Positions 1-9,380 of a stretch of 64,000 bases of DNA are shown one piece after another. The translations under genes were made by a program, and so were the position numbers. The notes beneath the pieces were generated by a model. It did no database searches, was not told where the DNA came from, and saw nothing but the letters and a program-made list of their open reading frames with translations. Position 1 is the first letter of the stretch. The number at the start of each line of letters is the position of its first letter. The stretch comes from an uncultured Winogradskyella sp. (GTDB lineage: Bacteria > Bacteroidota > Bacteroidia > Flavobacteriales > Flavobacteriaceae). Location of the stretch: NCBI RefSeq assembly GCF_947495255.1, contig NZ_CANLYI010000005.1, positions 62,001 to 126,000 of the forward strand, read 5' to 3'.

Positions 1-60
1 TGGTATCGTATTGTTTTAGATGGAAAAGAATTTAAAGGTCATTTTAGTTTGAAGCGGTAA
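1..60 (+). CDS. C-terminal end of an unidentified protein (partial)
   Basis: An open frame runs from the first base to a TAA at 58-60 and encodes the last 19 residues of a protein (ending GKEFKGHFSLKR). The gene begins upstream of the window, so its family cannot be told. It converges on the minus-strand gene that ends at 71, and no terminator hairpin is visible in the ten bases between them. Confidence 0.5.
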   Translation, partial: WYRIVLDGKEFKGHFSLKR

Positions 61-70
61 TTAATAGGAG

Positions 71-382
71 TTAGTCCAAGCTAAATTCATACTCGCGTTC
101 AACTTTGCAAATTCTAACATTATACCAATTGTACCATTGTTCACGTCCTTTTTGTTGTGCTAACAAGTGTTGCGAGTTCGCTTTCCAATTTTTAATGGCT
201 TCTAAACTTTCCCAATAACTAACAGTAATTCCGACTTCGTTTTTGGCAGAATCCATTCCTATGTAACCTGTTTGCTGTTTGGCTAAAATTTCCATTTTGT
301 TGGCCATTTCGGCATAACCAGTTGTGGTTTCTGTTTGTGTTGAAGTGAAAATTACTGCGTAGTATGGTTTAAAGTTTTTCAT
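71..382 (-). CDS. Antibiotic biosynthesis monooxygenase (ABM) fold small protein
   Basis: This 103-residue protein looks like a ferredoxin-like alpha+beta barrel of the ABM/YgiN family. Such proteins are usually dimeric and include quinol monooxygenases and haem-degrading enzymes. Supporting features are an N-terminal strand (YYAVIFTST), a long helix with a YAEMANKMEILAKQQTGYIG block, a strand with VSYWES, and a helix containing W65 and H72 followed by a WYNWYNVRICKVERE strand. There is no signal peptide, so it should be cytosolic. The YWES segment followed by a W..NSQH helix is typical of Bacteroidota members annotated as ABM proteins. The substrate cannot be inferred, and a role in haem breakdown is only a possibility. 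It appears to be its own transcription unit, with repeat-like hairpins just upstream at 406-480. Confidence 0.7.
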   Translation of the reverse strand: MKNFKPYYAVIFTSTQTETTTGYAEMANKMEILAKQQTGYIGMDSAKNEVGITVSYWESLEAIKNWKANSQHLLAQQKGREQWYNWYNVRICKVEREYEFSLD

Positions 383-405
383 TTTTGTTTTAATTACGGC
401 TTATC

Positions 406-442
406 AGGTTGAGCGCAGTCGAAACCTATTTCAATTAGGTTT
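406..442. repeat. REP-like hairpins
   Basis: Two overlapping inverted repeats are visible. AGGTT/AACCT flank a GAGCGCAGTCG core, and AAACCTA (422-428) pairs with TAGGTTT (436-442). The GTTGAGCGCAGTCGAAAC string resembles a short dispersed intergenic element common in flavobacterial genomes. It sits downstream of the minus-strand SH3 gene and may also help end its transcript. Confidence 0.5.
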
Positions 443-450
443 AAAAATAA

Positions 451-479
451 ACCTTACAGGTTTTTGAAGTCTGTAAGGT
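451..479. terminator. Hairpin downstream of the SH3 gene
   Basis: ACCTTACAG (451-459) is perfectly complementary to CTGTAAGGT (471-479) across an 11-base loop, 13 bases after the stop of the minus-strand gene at 492. There is no long T-run on the minus strand, so it may be a weak terminator or another dispersed repeat rather than a classic intrinsic terminator. Confidence 0.45.
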
Positions 480-491
480 CTAAATATAAGA

Positions 492-1343
492 TTAACAACC
501 CTTAGGCATCTTAAACTCAATTACTTTTTCAGTGATATTATCTTCAGAATCGGTAAGTATAAATTTAAGAAATATGCGTTTTGTTGAAATTCCAACAGGA
601 TAATCTTTTACTTTTTCTATTTTCTTAAAATAGTTAACCCAATCTTCTCCACATTGGTCTGTAACTTCTGTTTTTAAATCGTCAAGAGAGGTTTTAATGA
701 AGTTTTTCCAATCGTTTTCACTGTAAGCTAAAGTTTCAAAAGTGTTAGATTTAATTTGCTTTAATGGTTTCCATGCCGAATCAAAATGTTTCCAATCTTT
801 AGATTCACATTGTGCATCTTCGCTCATAAAAGAGATACTATTTTCATAGAGTTGAAAAATGCTCACATGCTTATAATCATTTTCTACAAGTACAATCTCT
901 TTTCCTTCTACTGACGCATTTATATCTACATTAATGGTTGTAGAATCTTGTTGCTTTAAATTGTGGTTTCGTTTAAAATCACTAGTGGCTAAATTTTTAA
1001 TTTCAACATCGAGTTTATTTAAATGAAGTCGAATGGTCTTTGAGATTTTTGTATGAGACAAGTAGCCGTTAAATACATAACCAATATGGTTACGAGTTTC
1101 TACTTTTACCCATTCGCCACTCACTTTTTCTCCAGCATCTAAAATCACAAGTTTTTTATCTGTATTTTCTATGATTCCAATCGCTTCTCCATAAGCTAAT
1201 TTACTTATCATTTTTCCGCTAACGTCTGGTTGGTCTCTAAGTGATAATCCACTTTCTGCAGCAACATAAACTGTTTGTTGTGCTGTTACTAATGCTACAC
1301 TGAATAACATTACAATCGCTAAAATCTGTTTTAAATTTTTCAT
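492..1343 (-). CDS. Secreted SH3-domain protein
   Basis: This is a 283-residue exported protein. Residues 1-21 form a signal peptide ending in VTAQQ. Residues 24-95 match a bacterial SH3 (SH3b) module: SGLSLRDQPDVSGKMISKL, then AYGEAIGIIE, a W-containing VSGEWVKVE strand, and GYVFNGYLS, the usual closing motif. The remaining ~190 residues are lysine- and tryptophan-rich with a C-terminal CG-containing segment, and I do not recognise them. SH3b domains usually bind peptidoglycan peptides or act as periplasmic interaction modules. The gene lies 118 bases downstream of the small lipoprotein gene and on the same strand, so it may belong to the alpha-2-macroglobulin operon or be separate. The start is the only ATG that gives a signal peptide. 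Confidence 0.75.
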   Translation of the reverse strand: MKNLKQILAIVMLFSVALVTAQQTVYVAAESGLSLRDQPDVSGKMISKLAYGEAIGIIENTDKKLVILDAGEKVSGEWVKVETRNHIGYVFNGYLSHTKISKTIRLHLNKLDVEIKNLATSDFKRNHNLKQQDSTTINVDINASVEGKEIVLVENDYKHVSIFQLYENSISFMSEDAQCESKDWKHFDSAWKPLKQIKSNTFETLAYSENDWKNFIKTSLDDLKTEVTDQCGEDWVNYFKKIEKVKDYPVGISTKRIFLKFILTDSEDNITEKVIEFKMPKGC

Positions 1344-1461
1344 AATTTTTAAAATTAAGGTTAAACAATTTAGCGGTTTTGTTTCTTGGATTCTTGTCTG
1401 TCGACCGAGAAGTATTTAGTTTATTTAATTTGTCTTTCTGAACATATTTCTATATTTAGTT

Positions 1462-1908
1462 TTATATTTTTTCATTTAGATACTTAAACAACTTAGGAAA
1501 TTCATTTCTAATATTTGTGTTATCCATTTTATCATCATAATTATTATCACCGTAAGCCAATCCAACCGAAATTAATCCTTGTAATAAGTTTAAGTTTTTT
1601 TTATTGAAGTCTTTAAGTATTTTAATAGTTTCAAGCTCACCATTTTTATAAATAATTTGAGTAATAATAAACCCATGATCATATGATCCTTGTGCGCCTC
1701 CTGTAGGAAAATGAATTAATTGTTTAAATGCTTTTGAATCTTTGTTCAATGATGATTTTATTAATGAACTCATCTTTTTGTTTTCAGAATAATCCTGATG
1801 TACAACAATAGTATTTCCTAAAATAACCCCTTCAACATTATCGTTTTTGCATCCTAATAAAAATATAGAGCAAATAACTATTGTGTTTTTTATTGTCAAA
1901 TTTTTCAT
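1462..1908 (-). CDS. Small lipoprotein of unknown function
   Basis: This 148-residue protein has a clear lipoprotein signal (hydrophobic IVICSIFLLG followed by C20 of the lipobox LLGC). The mature part is small, charged and without a recognised domain. It contains a GGAQGSYDHG segment and an acidic DNNYDDKMDN run. The gene starts 38 bases after the stop of the alpha-2-macroglobulin gene on the same strand, which suggests co-transcription. Its upstream position in the transcript and its envelope location are all that can be said about its job. Confidence 0.7.
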   Translation of the reverse strand: MKNLTIKNTIVICSIFLLGCKNDNVEGVILGNTIVVHQDYSENKKMSSLIKSSLNKDSKAFKQLIHFPTGGAQGSYDHGFIITQIIYKNGELETIKILKDFNKKNLNLLQGLISVGLAYGDNNYDDKMDNTNIRNEFPKLFKYLNEKI

Positions 1909-1946
1909 AAGTTAGTTTTATGTTTGTTGAATTTTTGATTAAATTC

Positions 1947-4900
1947 TTACTTTTCAACAGTAATCCATTCGCCTTTATTTCTTACTAAATAGTCATTATC
2001 ATACATGGCTTCAGCTTGCGTACCAGGTAAATAATAAGTCCCTAAATAGGATGCATTTAGTAAAACGGTAAAGGTTTTGGTGCCATATCTACCTTTTTCA
2101 TTCATGTCAAAATAGAAATTAACTCTATCGTCTCTAATATCTGTATATCTCGCTTGGCTCACGGTTGTATCTCCAAAATCTGTAAATCTTGTGTTTACAA
2201 TATCCCAACCAGAAGGGAAAATTTGAGTTAATGCAACATCTCTCACATAATCGTTAGTTAAGTTTGAAATGCTAACGGTTGCTACAAAATCTTGTCCTTG
2301 TTGAAGCGTTGTCACATCAATCTTATTGCCTTGTAAATCTTTATAGATCGTAGAAATTGTGAACCCTCTTTGTTCTGCCAGTTCTTCACCTAGTTTTAAT
2401 TTTCCTGAATTTAAAATACGCACATAAACCAAATTACTTTTTGCATTGGTTACCGTTATTTGGTTGGTTCCATCTTTAACTGGAATACTACGTTGTGCGA
2501 TTGCATTTTTAGTATCAACAGTTTCTGATTCTCCATTAATGGTATAGCTTAGTTTTAAATCTTTTCCGCCATTTTTAACAACCATTTTACCCATAGCCAA
2601 TAAGCTATAAGCTGTAGTTTGTGTGCTCATCCATCCGTTACTCGATAAGTCTTTAGCTATAGTTTTTGCTAATTCTCTAGCTTTAGAATCACCCGTAATA
2701 ATCATAGTTTCTAATGCCATAGCTCTATTTCTATCTACAGAACCATAAGTGTAATAATTAGATTTATAAGGTTTGAAATTAATATTTGCTGTTTTAGAAA
2801 TGGCATCACTCGCTTCTTTTTGTCCGGCTAAAGCATAGGCGGCAGCAAGTCGCCATTTGGCTTCGTTAGATATTTCTTCAAACTCTCTTAATCGATTCAT
2901 ACTAGCTAAATCAGGACTTCCAGCTAAAGCTAAAGTGTATAAACGATATGCTTGTGCTAAATCTGAATGGTAAACCTTATAACTTGGTCTCCAATTTCTA
3001 GACGCTTGTTTTTGATAAGCCAACCAGTTGCTCTTAAACGTTAATGGTAAAACAAAACCTTTTTTCTCTGCTTCAATCATAAAATGACCAGCATAACTTG
3101 ATCCCCAATCATTAGCTGTGTTTTCACCTATCCAATAACTCATGCCTCCATTTGGCTGCTGGAAATTACCTAAACGTTTAATTCCTTTTTCAATATTACT
3201 TTGTACTTCCTTTTTCTTTTTAGCAGTTAAATCGAAAATATCAGCTAAAAATAATTGAGGAAAAACACTAGATGTGGTTTGCTCTAAACATCCATGAGGA
3301 TAACGGATAAGATACTGTAGTCTACCAGTAAAATCCATAGGTGGTAAAGTTGAAAATTCAACAGTTGCAGAATTTGTACCTGCTACACCAAACGTTGTAA
3401 TGTCTATAGTTTGCTTAGTATTAGCTTCTAGCTCATCGTCAATAATTTTAGATGTGAAAGGATTTGGATTTTCAACATCTATCTCTACTTTGTAAGTTGA
3501 TTTTTCACCATTTCCTGTAGCAATAACTTCTACAGTATTTATACCTTTTGCTTTGGTAACATCTAATTCAAAATACACCATTTTTTCATTTGGTTTATCA
3601 AATCTTAAAGACTTAGAGTTTTCACCTTTTACTACAATTCCGTCGCTTAGTTTTAAGGATAAATTCACGTTTTTAACCTTGTCTTCCATAGCAAAAACTG
3701 TAACAGGTAAAGTTACTTTCTCACCAGGACTTAATTTACGTGGTAATGTTGCTAAGACCATTAAAGGTTTTCTAACCTGAACAGATTTGTCTACACTTCC
3801 ATAAGCTTCTGTTTCATTATTACCAGCAACAATCATTGCTCTTACTGCACCAATATAGTTTGGCATTTTAAGTTGGTGTGTTTTGGATTTTCCTGCATCT
3901 AAAAGGAAAGGCCCTAAATAAGTAACTACAGGTTTAAAACGATTGGCTTTTTTGTTTTTTCCACCAGCCGCACTTCCGTCTCCACCAATGGCAAAAACTT
4001 GGTCAATACTGCCAGAGTATGCACCTATAACATCATCAAAAATATCCCAAGTTTTTACACCTAATGCTTCACGAGCATAGAAACTATCCCAAGCATTTGG
4101 TGTTTTAAAACGAGTTAAATCTAATAGGCCTTCTTCTACAACAGCAATTGTATAGGTCATGGCTTTGTTATTTTTTTCAGAGACTTTAATCTCGTAAGAT
4201 TGCTCTGGTTGAATAACGTCTGGCATTTTAATAACAGGTTCTAATTTTGTAGCAGGATCTTCTACCATCATCGGAATTACACCATACAGTCGAATTGGTA
4301 AATCATTAGATGTAATAGCATGAGGTTGTAATAATGAAATATTAATAAATACATTAGGTGCCATTTCTGAAGTCACAGGAATATCAACTGTTGTTTCTCC
4401 AGACTTAGTTTTTACCCATTGGTGTTTTAGTACTTCTGTTCCATTTTCTATACTCACTAAAGCTCTTCCTTCTGAACCTGAAGGGAACGTTAATTTAGCT
4501 GTTTCGCCAACATTGTAGTTTTCTTTGTCTGTTGAGAAAACTAACATTTTAGCTGCTTCTTTATCTGATGAAGGATTTGTTGACCACCAGTTTTTATAGA
4601 AATAAGCCGTTCTACCAGTTGCGTGTCCGCTTTCTGGATCTACAACTCTAATTAAATATCGTCCACGTTCATCTTCTGGGATTTTAAGTTTAAAACTTCC
4701 TTTACCATTAGCATCTGTACTCACAGAAAATGACTGTACAGGTCTGTGGTAATTACTAGATACGTAACTTGATAGATTATCGTAAGAAGAATTCCACCAC
4801 CAACGCCATTCAACTTTATAAACTTTTACTTCTAATTTTTTACGTTGTACAGGTTTACCTTCTGCTGTTACAGTTGCCACATCAAACGTGTGATTTTCAT

Positions 4901-7520
4901 CTGTAAAAAACGAACCGTAATTATTGCCTTTAGGAGATTTTAGACCAACAAAACTTTCGTAGGGAGCATAAGGCATTGTAAATGCATCTAGTGAAAAATC
5001 ACCTCCATTTTCAAAGGCTCTTACTAAGAATTGTGCTCTTAGCATACCAGGTGCATTTTTACCAATATTTAATTTTGAATTGATTTTTGCTTTACCATCT
5101 TCATCTAAATTACCTTCAAAAACATTGGTTTCTTCAGAATTAAAATTTCTTGTAGGATCATTAAAAACATAATTTTCAAATCCTTTAAAACTGGTGTAAG
5201 ACGATGTGAATTTTGCTTTTATTTCGGCTCTTAAGTTTTTTGCTGGTGCACCATGCAGCCAAGTAACGTTTAAGTCACCTTGAAGAGGTTTATTATTGGT
5301 TAAAATTTCATTTTCAAAATCTATCTTAATTTTTAATCTGTTTGGTTTTACAGTCTCAATTTTTAAACCTTTAGAGAACGTTGCGCCTCCAACGGAAACC
5401 TTAGCGTTATAATCTCCTGTTTTGTAATCTGTTGAGGTTGGTACTATAAAATCGTAGAAATTATTAAGATTATCTATAGAGACTTTTCTGTAAACCAATT
5501 TACCTACAGGATCTGTGATTTCTAATTTTACAGGATGACGTTTAGGTAATTTATTGGCAACATCATTAAGCATAAACGTTAAGAACAAACTGTCTCCTGG
5601 TCTCCAAACACCACGCTCTCCATAGATATAACCTTTTAGTCCACGTTGCAGTCTGTTACCAGAGACGTCGAATTTACTTAATGATAAAGACATACCATCG
5701 TGTAACTTTACATAGCTCACATTGTTGCCTTTAGCTATTATAGCAAAAGCAGCTCTGTTTTTTGCGTCTATTTTTATAATCCCTTCTTGGTTAGTAGTTC
5801 CGTTAGCTAACGCTTGTTGTTGATAATTGTATAGGGTTACTTTTGCACCACTTTCTGGATTTGTAGTAAGAATATTTGTTACTGCAAACAAGTAATTGTT
5901 ATCATTACCTTGTTTTGCAATTACACCTAAATCTGAGCTAATTAAGTTTTGTGAAACGACACGATTCCCGTAATTAAAATACGAATCTGTGCAAGGGTTG
6001 TCTCTATCTCTCCAACGGTAATTTGTATTTCTGTAGTTGTACGTTAAGTTATCCCAATACAGTTCTTCACGTAAGTTTTCTTCTTCGTCAGTTAAATCTT
6101 CTGAAGTGTAATAATCTTCACCATAATAATCATCATAGTAATCGTCTTCATCGACGTTTGTAGTTTCTGCATTAGAGGAACAATCGTATAGAGAATATGC
6201 TTTTTTAAAGCTTAGTTCTACTCTGTAAATTGCACCTGGATCAGCGGTTAGATATTTAGATAAATCAATGCTGTAGGCTTTCCATTTTCCTGTGTTTTGA
6301 TTCTCTTCTTGTATTAAAGTTATTGTTTCCTTGGCTATGCGTCGACCTACTTTTTTAATGGCATATTGATCGTTGCTATCTATATTATAATCTTGTAAAA
6401 ACTGAAGGACATTATCTTCAAATATTTTAATAATTCTAACATCAACTTTACTCAAGTTTACAGCTTCGAAATTGAATTTTAAGTTTTTTGAATTCGGAAG
6501 AATACTTCCGTTACTTACTAATCTTACATTTGGTTTTAATTCTTCAAAAGTTAAGACCTCAGAAAACGGTTTTTTCAGCTTAAAACCATCTGTATTTTTA
6601 ATTCCCTTAAATACATCGACTTGAATATCACCAACTAATTTACTGTCAGGATATACTTTTAGCACATTACCATCCACAATATATTTTGGGTTTTTTACAC
6701 CTTGAAGCGATACTAAACCAGCAAAGTTCTGTTGCTTAACTAAAGGGTCAGAAAAGTTTAAGGATAAATATTGCTCAGGACTTTGAACAACTTCGGTATT
6801 AACTATAACAAAGTTATTTTTGCCAGGAATGGTAATGAAATTTTCGCCTTTATTTTCAGCTTTAATTGCTGAGCCATCCCATGCTATATCAATTTTGCTA
6901 TCCTCAACTAAACGATTAATACTATCTATTTTAAACTCAAAGAATTTTGAACTTTCTGATTCTTCATTCCACACTAAGTTTAATGCTTTGTTGCTTTGCG
7001 TAGCAGATACTAATTTTTTAGCATCAGCTAGAGAAATTACATCTGCAGAGCGTAATTCTGCAAAAAGGTATTGCCATTCTTTACTATACGATTGTATATT
7101 TTGAGTGGTAATATTAAAACTTGGTGTTATGGTTTTAAACTGAAATGTATAATCTTCAAACTCTTTTGGGATGGTATTGTAAATTTCTCCCAATTTTACG
7201 TTTACGGTATATTCTGTTGCAGGTTCTAGGTTTTCATCTGGAGTAAAAAGAACCGTGTGACTATTCATGGCTTTTAATTCTCCTTCAACGTGAGGTGTAA
7301 TTTTTATAATATCTGTTGGTAAAACTTTATCAATTTCCCATCCAGCAACCGAATCAGAAAGGCTAATTTTTATTGGGTCTGCAACAGAAACTAATCCCGA
7401 AGTCGTGTAACTAATATAATCTCTATACTTAAATATATTATCAGTTTCAACAGTTTTGTCTTTGCAAGAAAATGCAAAAATTAAAATAAGAAGTAGGAAG
7501 ATGTGTTTTTTGATATTCAT
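1947..7520 (-). CDS. Bacterial alpha-2-macroglobulin family lipoprotein with thioester
   Basis: This 1857-residue protein is the size expected for a large bacterial alpha-2-macroglobulin (YfhM type), a periplasmic protease trap that binds attackers covalently through an internal thioester. Residues 1-20 form a lipoprotein signal (LIFAFSC), so it is membrane anchored. MG domains fill the N-terminal two thirds, with the family landmarks GYIYGERGVWRPGDS near residue 630 and a LPGVIPM-like YGVIPMMVED segment. The thioester is intact: PHGCLEQ with C1411 and Q1414, followed by the alpha-helical thioester domain (GGMSYWIGEN). A strongly acidic and tyrosine-rich insert (DEDDYYDDYYGEDYY) lies near residues 450-500. 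In many bacteria this gene pairs with pbpC, but no pbpC is in this window. A small lipoprotein gene follows 38 bases downstream. Confidence 0.93.
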   Translation of the reverse strand: MNIKKHIFLLLILIFAFSCKDKTVETDNIFKYRDYISYTTSGLVSVADPIKISLSDSVAGWEIDKVLPTDIIKITPHVEGELKAMNSHTVLFTPDENLEPATEYTVNVKLGEIYNTIPKEFEDYTFQFKTITPSFNITTQNIQSYSKEWQYLFAELRSADVISLADAKKLVSATQSNKALNLVWNEESESSKFFEFKIDSINRLVEDSKIDIAWDGSAIKAENKGENFITIPGKNNFVIVNTEVVQSPEQYLSLNFSDPLVKQQNFAGLVSLQGVKNPKYIVDGNVLKVYPDSKLVGDIQVDVFKGIKNTDGFKLKKPFSEVLTFEELKPNVRLVSNGSILPNSKNLKFNFEAVNLSKVDVRIIKIFEDNVLQFLQDYNIDSNDQYAIKKVGRRIAKETITLIQEENQNTGKWKAYSIDLSKYLTADPGAIYRVELSFKKAYSLYDCSSNAETTNVDEDDYYDDYYGEDYYTSEDLTDEEENLREELYWDNLTYNYRNTNYRWRDRDNPCTDSYFNYGNRVVSQNLISSDLGVIAKQGNDNNYLFAVTNILTTNPESGAKVTLYNYQQQALANGTTNQEGIIKIDAKNRAAFAIIAKGNNVSYVKLHDGMSLSLSKFDVSGNRLQRGLKGYIYGERGVWRPGDSLFLTFMLNDVANKLPKRHPVKLEITDPVGKLVYRKVSIDNLNNFYDFIVPTSTDYKTGDYNAKVSVGGATFSKGLKIETVKPNRLKIKIDFENEILTNNKPLQGDLNVTWLHGAPAKNLRAEIKAKFTSSYTSFKGFENYVFNDPTRNFNSEETNVFEGNLDEDGKAKINSKLNIGKNAPGMLRAQFLVRAFENGGDFSLDAFTMPYAPYESFVGLKSPKGNNYGSFFTDENHTFDVATVTAEGKPVQRKKLEVKVYKVEWRWWWNSSYDNLSSYVSSNYHRPVQSFSVSTDANGKGSFKLKIPEDERGRYLIRVVDPESGHATGRTAYFYKNWWSTNPSSDKEAAKMLVFSTDKENYNVGETAKLTFPSGSEGRALVSIENGTEVLKHQWVKTKSGETTVDIPVTSEMAPNVFINISLLQPHAITSNDLPIRLYGVIPMMVEDPATKLEPVIKMPDVIQPEQSYEIKVSEKNNKAMTYTIAVVEEGLLDLTRFKTPNAWDSFYAREALGVKTWDIFDDVIGAYSGSIDQVFAIGGDGSAAGGKNKKANRFKPVVTYLGPFLLDAGKSKTHQLKMPNYIGAVRAMIVAGNNETEAYGSVDKSVQVRKPLMVLATLPRKLSPGEKVTLPVTVFAMEDKVKNVNLSLKLSDGIVVKGENSKSLRFDKPNEKMVYFELDVTKAKGINTVEVIATGNGEKSTYKVEIDVENPNPFTSKIIDDELEANTKQTIDITTFGVAGTNSATVEFSTLPPMDFTGRLQYLIRYPHGCLEQTTSSVFPQLFLADIFDLTAKKKKEVQSNIEKGIKRLGNFQQPNGGMSYWIGENTANDWGSSYAGHFMIEAEKKGFVLPLTFKSNWLAYQKQASRNWRPSYKVYHSDLAQAYRLYTLALAGSPDLASMNRLREFEEISNEAKWRLAAAYALAGQKEASDAISKTANINFKPYKSNYYTYGSVDRNRAMALETMIITGDSKARELAKTIAKDLSSNGWMSTQTTAYSLLAMGKMVVKNGGKDLKLSYTINGESETVDTKNAIAQRSIPVKDGTNQITVTNAKSNLVYVRILNSGKLKLGEELAEQRGFTISTIYKDLQGNKIDVTTLQQGQDFVATVSISNLTNDYVRDVALTQIFPSGWDIVNTRFTDFGDTTVSQARYTDIRDDRVNFYFDMNEKGRYGTKTFTVLLNASYLGTYYLPGTQAEAMYDNDYLVRNKGEWITVEK

Positions 7521-7826
7521 GGCGTTGACGGATTTAGAGTAAAACTACGATTTAAAAAAGAAGGTAGGTGTATTCTTGTTAAATAAGTACTGTGATTTTT
7601 ATAGGTTTAGACTTTTGGCTCTTGTTAAATTGTTCTTAAAGTTATTAAAAGGTTAGCTACGACGGAAGAATTTTATCATCGTTTTTGCTATAGTTCGAAA
7701 CTTAAGAGTTTAAGAATGTCTTTATTTAATTTAATAATATAAACTGAATATAATATTTGATAGGTTTTCGTTATAAAACGATAGTGAGCAATGAACTATA
7801 AACAACTTTGTGTTATCGTTGTCTAT
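7521..7826. other. 306-base intergenic region upstream of the alpha-2-macroglobulin gene
   Basis: No credible gene is seen. It holds the presumed promoter of the minus-strand alpha-2-macroglobulin gene and the 3' flank of the DUF6090 operon. A widely spaced inverted repeat AACGATA (7777-7783)/TATCGTT (7814-7820) lies near the stop of the last DUF6090 gene, but it has a 30-base loop and no T-run. A 20-bp element at 7636-7655 recurs upstream of the DUF6090 operon. I could not find a good TTG/TAnnTTTG pair here. Confidence 0.6.
7636..7655 (-). promoter_or_regulatory. Shared upstream element, copy 1
   Basis: The 20-base string TTAAAGTTATTAAAAGGTTA (plus strand) lies about 115-135 bases upstream of the alpha-2-macroglobulin start. 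It matches 12403-12422, upstream of the DUF6090 operon, at 19 of 20 positions. Flanking bases on one side are also similar (GTTAAATTGTTC here, GTTAACTATTTGTA there). It may be a binding site for a shared regulator. Confidence 0.4.
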
Positions 7827-8531
7827 TTATGTTTTTTTAATTTCTGCAAAAATGGCTTTTAGTTTAGTAAAGGATTGTATTGAACGCTCATAGGCCTCTT
7901 TATTTAGATTTAAAGATGTTCGTCGTGCTATAATATAATTCTGAAAATGGATTTCTTTTGCATAACTTTTTGAGGTTAACTGCATATCAAAAAAGCTCAC
8001 ATTTTTAATTAAAAAATTAAAATAATAATCTTCGAATCCGCTAAAATCTAAATCTTCAACAACTTTAACGTCATTTAATGTTTCATATGGTTCAGATATA
8101 GAGTTACGCAAGTTTAAATCATCAAACAGTTTTAGGTCACCAGAAAACTTCAAATTTTCAAAAGTTACCGTTGTTGGGTTTAAGTAGTCTGTATCCATTA
8201 GCAGGAATGCTTTTGGTGGCAATTTTGGATTGTCGTAATCTTTGGTGTATAAAATTTTAAGTACAGTATCTACTTCTTTAAGCATTTCAATTGTAAAATC
8301 ATTAAGCTCTTTTAATCGTTCTATGTTGCGGTTTGCTTCATCGTTTAACTGAATGATATATAAATCACGTAATTCTAAGTTGTTTTTAGCTTTTACATTT
8401 TCGTTAATTGCTAAAGCAATAAGAATTCCAATTATTACCAGCACTATTTCTCCGATGGCGTAAATTAGATATTTACTGAATTTGTTTTCAGAGAGTAGTT
8501 TTTTTCTAATGTGTCTAAAAAACTTAATCAT
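7827..8531 (-). CDS. DUF6090 family membrane protein (paralogue 5)
   Basis: This is a 234-residue protein with the DUF6090 signature: a short basic cytoplasmic start (MIKFFRHIRKKLL), then KFSKYLIYAIGEIVLVIIGI and a single transmembrane helix ending ALAIN. A ~190-residue mostly helical domain follows, which is probably outside the cytoplasm, with a coiled-coil-like start (NNLELRDLYIIQLNDEANRN). It is the last gene of a six-gene minus-strand operon, 66 bases after the previous stop. The function of DUF6090 proteins is not known to me. The conserved anchor with a divergent exterior resembles a sensor or scaffold arrangement, but that is inference. Confidence 0.8.
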   Translation of the reverse strand: MIKFFRHIRKKLLSENKFSKYLIYAIGEIVLVIIGILIALAINENVKAKNNLELRDLYIIQLNDEANRNIERLKELNDFTIEMLKEVDTVLKILYTKDYDNPKLPPKAFLLMDTDYLNPTTVTFENLKFSGDLKLFDDLNLRNSISEPYETLNDVKVVEDLDFSGFEDYYFNFLIKNVSFFDMQLTSKSYAKEIHFQNYIIARRTSLNLNKEAYERSIQSFTKLKAIFAEIKKT

Positions 8532-8597
8532 ATTAAAGGTTTTTAAAGTTTCCGCAAGCGGTTATCATAACCAAAGGTCTACGAGATTTTACTTTTA

Positions 8598-9380
8598 TTA
8601 TTTCATCTTTTCTAAATAATCATTAATGAGTTTAATTGTTGCTTTACCTTTTTCGTAAAGGGTAGTTCTAACGTTGTTACTGTACAAAATGTTTGCTTTG
8701 AGTATAGTAAAATCTTTAAATCCTTCTTTTTTTTGAACGTCATTTAAATTATCATAAAAGTTAATGATGTCTTCATAAGTTACCGCGTTACTATTTGAAT
8801 TCCATCTTGGTTCCATAGTAGCCTCATATATAAAGGCATCACCCATATAATCACGCAGCCTGTAATATGCGCTTGTCTGTATGGCAATGTAGGTGTTTTC
8901 TTGTTTTATAACTTCTTCTACTTGTTTATAATAGTTTTGTATACTTTCTCTTAATTCCTCTGAAGCGATTAGCGCTAGCTTACCAGAAAATTTCATTTCA
9001 TTAAATACCACGTCATTGCCTTCAAACCAGTTGGTCCCTTGAACTTTACTTGAAGCTGTTAAAAAAGCTTGTTGATTTGATGTAATTGAATTAGTCCTTT
9101 GCATACGCATTATCTGTGTAAATGCATCTAGTTTTAGCGTGTCTGTATTAAAATGCATCTCAAGTTCAGTTTGATCTTTGTTTAAATCCTTTAGAATTCT
9201 TTGCAGATAGTTTTGTTCGTATTGACTATTCTTTCTGTTTTCGTTCCAATTATTAATCTGTAGTGCGATTAAAATTCCTATTACTACGAGGACAATTTCT
9301 CCGATGGCGTATTTAAAGTACTTGCTTGTTTTGCCTGTTTCCATTAGGTTGTATCTTATTTTTCTAAAAAATTTTATCAT
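8598..9380 (-). CDS. DUF6090 family membrane protein (paralogue 4)
   Basis: This 260-residue protein has the same N-terminal module as its neighbours: MIKFFRKIRYNLM, a TGKTSKYFKYAIGE linker and a transmembrane helix IVLVVIGILIALQIN ending in NWN. The exterior part has a coiled-coil-like stretch (YEQNYLQRILKDLNKDQTELE) and aromatic helices. Its start codon overlaps the stop of the upstream paralogue by four bases (ATGA), which implies translational coupling. The first ~45 residues are almost identical to those of the next paralogue, while the exterior domain is not, so either selection or gene conversion has kept the anchor constant. Confidence 0.8.
   Translation of the reverse strand: MIKFFRKIRYNLMETGKTSKYFKYAIGEIVLVVIGILIALQINNWNENRKNSQYEQNYLQRILKDLNKDQTELEMHFNTDTLKLDAFTQIMRMQRTNSITSNQQAFLTASSKVQGTNWFEGNDVVFNEMKFSGKLALIASEELRESIQNYYKQVEEVIKQENTYIAIQTSAYYRLRDYMGDAFIYEATMEPRWNSNSNAVTYEDIINFYDNLNDVQKKEGFKDFTILKANILYSNNVRTTLYEKGKATIKLINDYLEKMK

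Noticed and set aside
6820-7104. Plus-strand frame inside the alpha-2-macroglobulin gene
   Set aside because: It is antisense to a conserved gene and shows no family resemblance.
7777-7820. Terminator at the end of the DUF6090 operon
   Set aside because: AACGATA/TATCGTT has a 30-base loop and no T-run, so it is not convincing.
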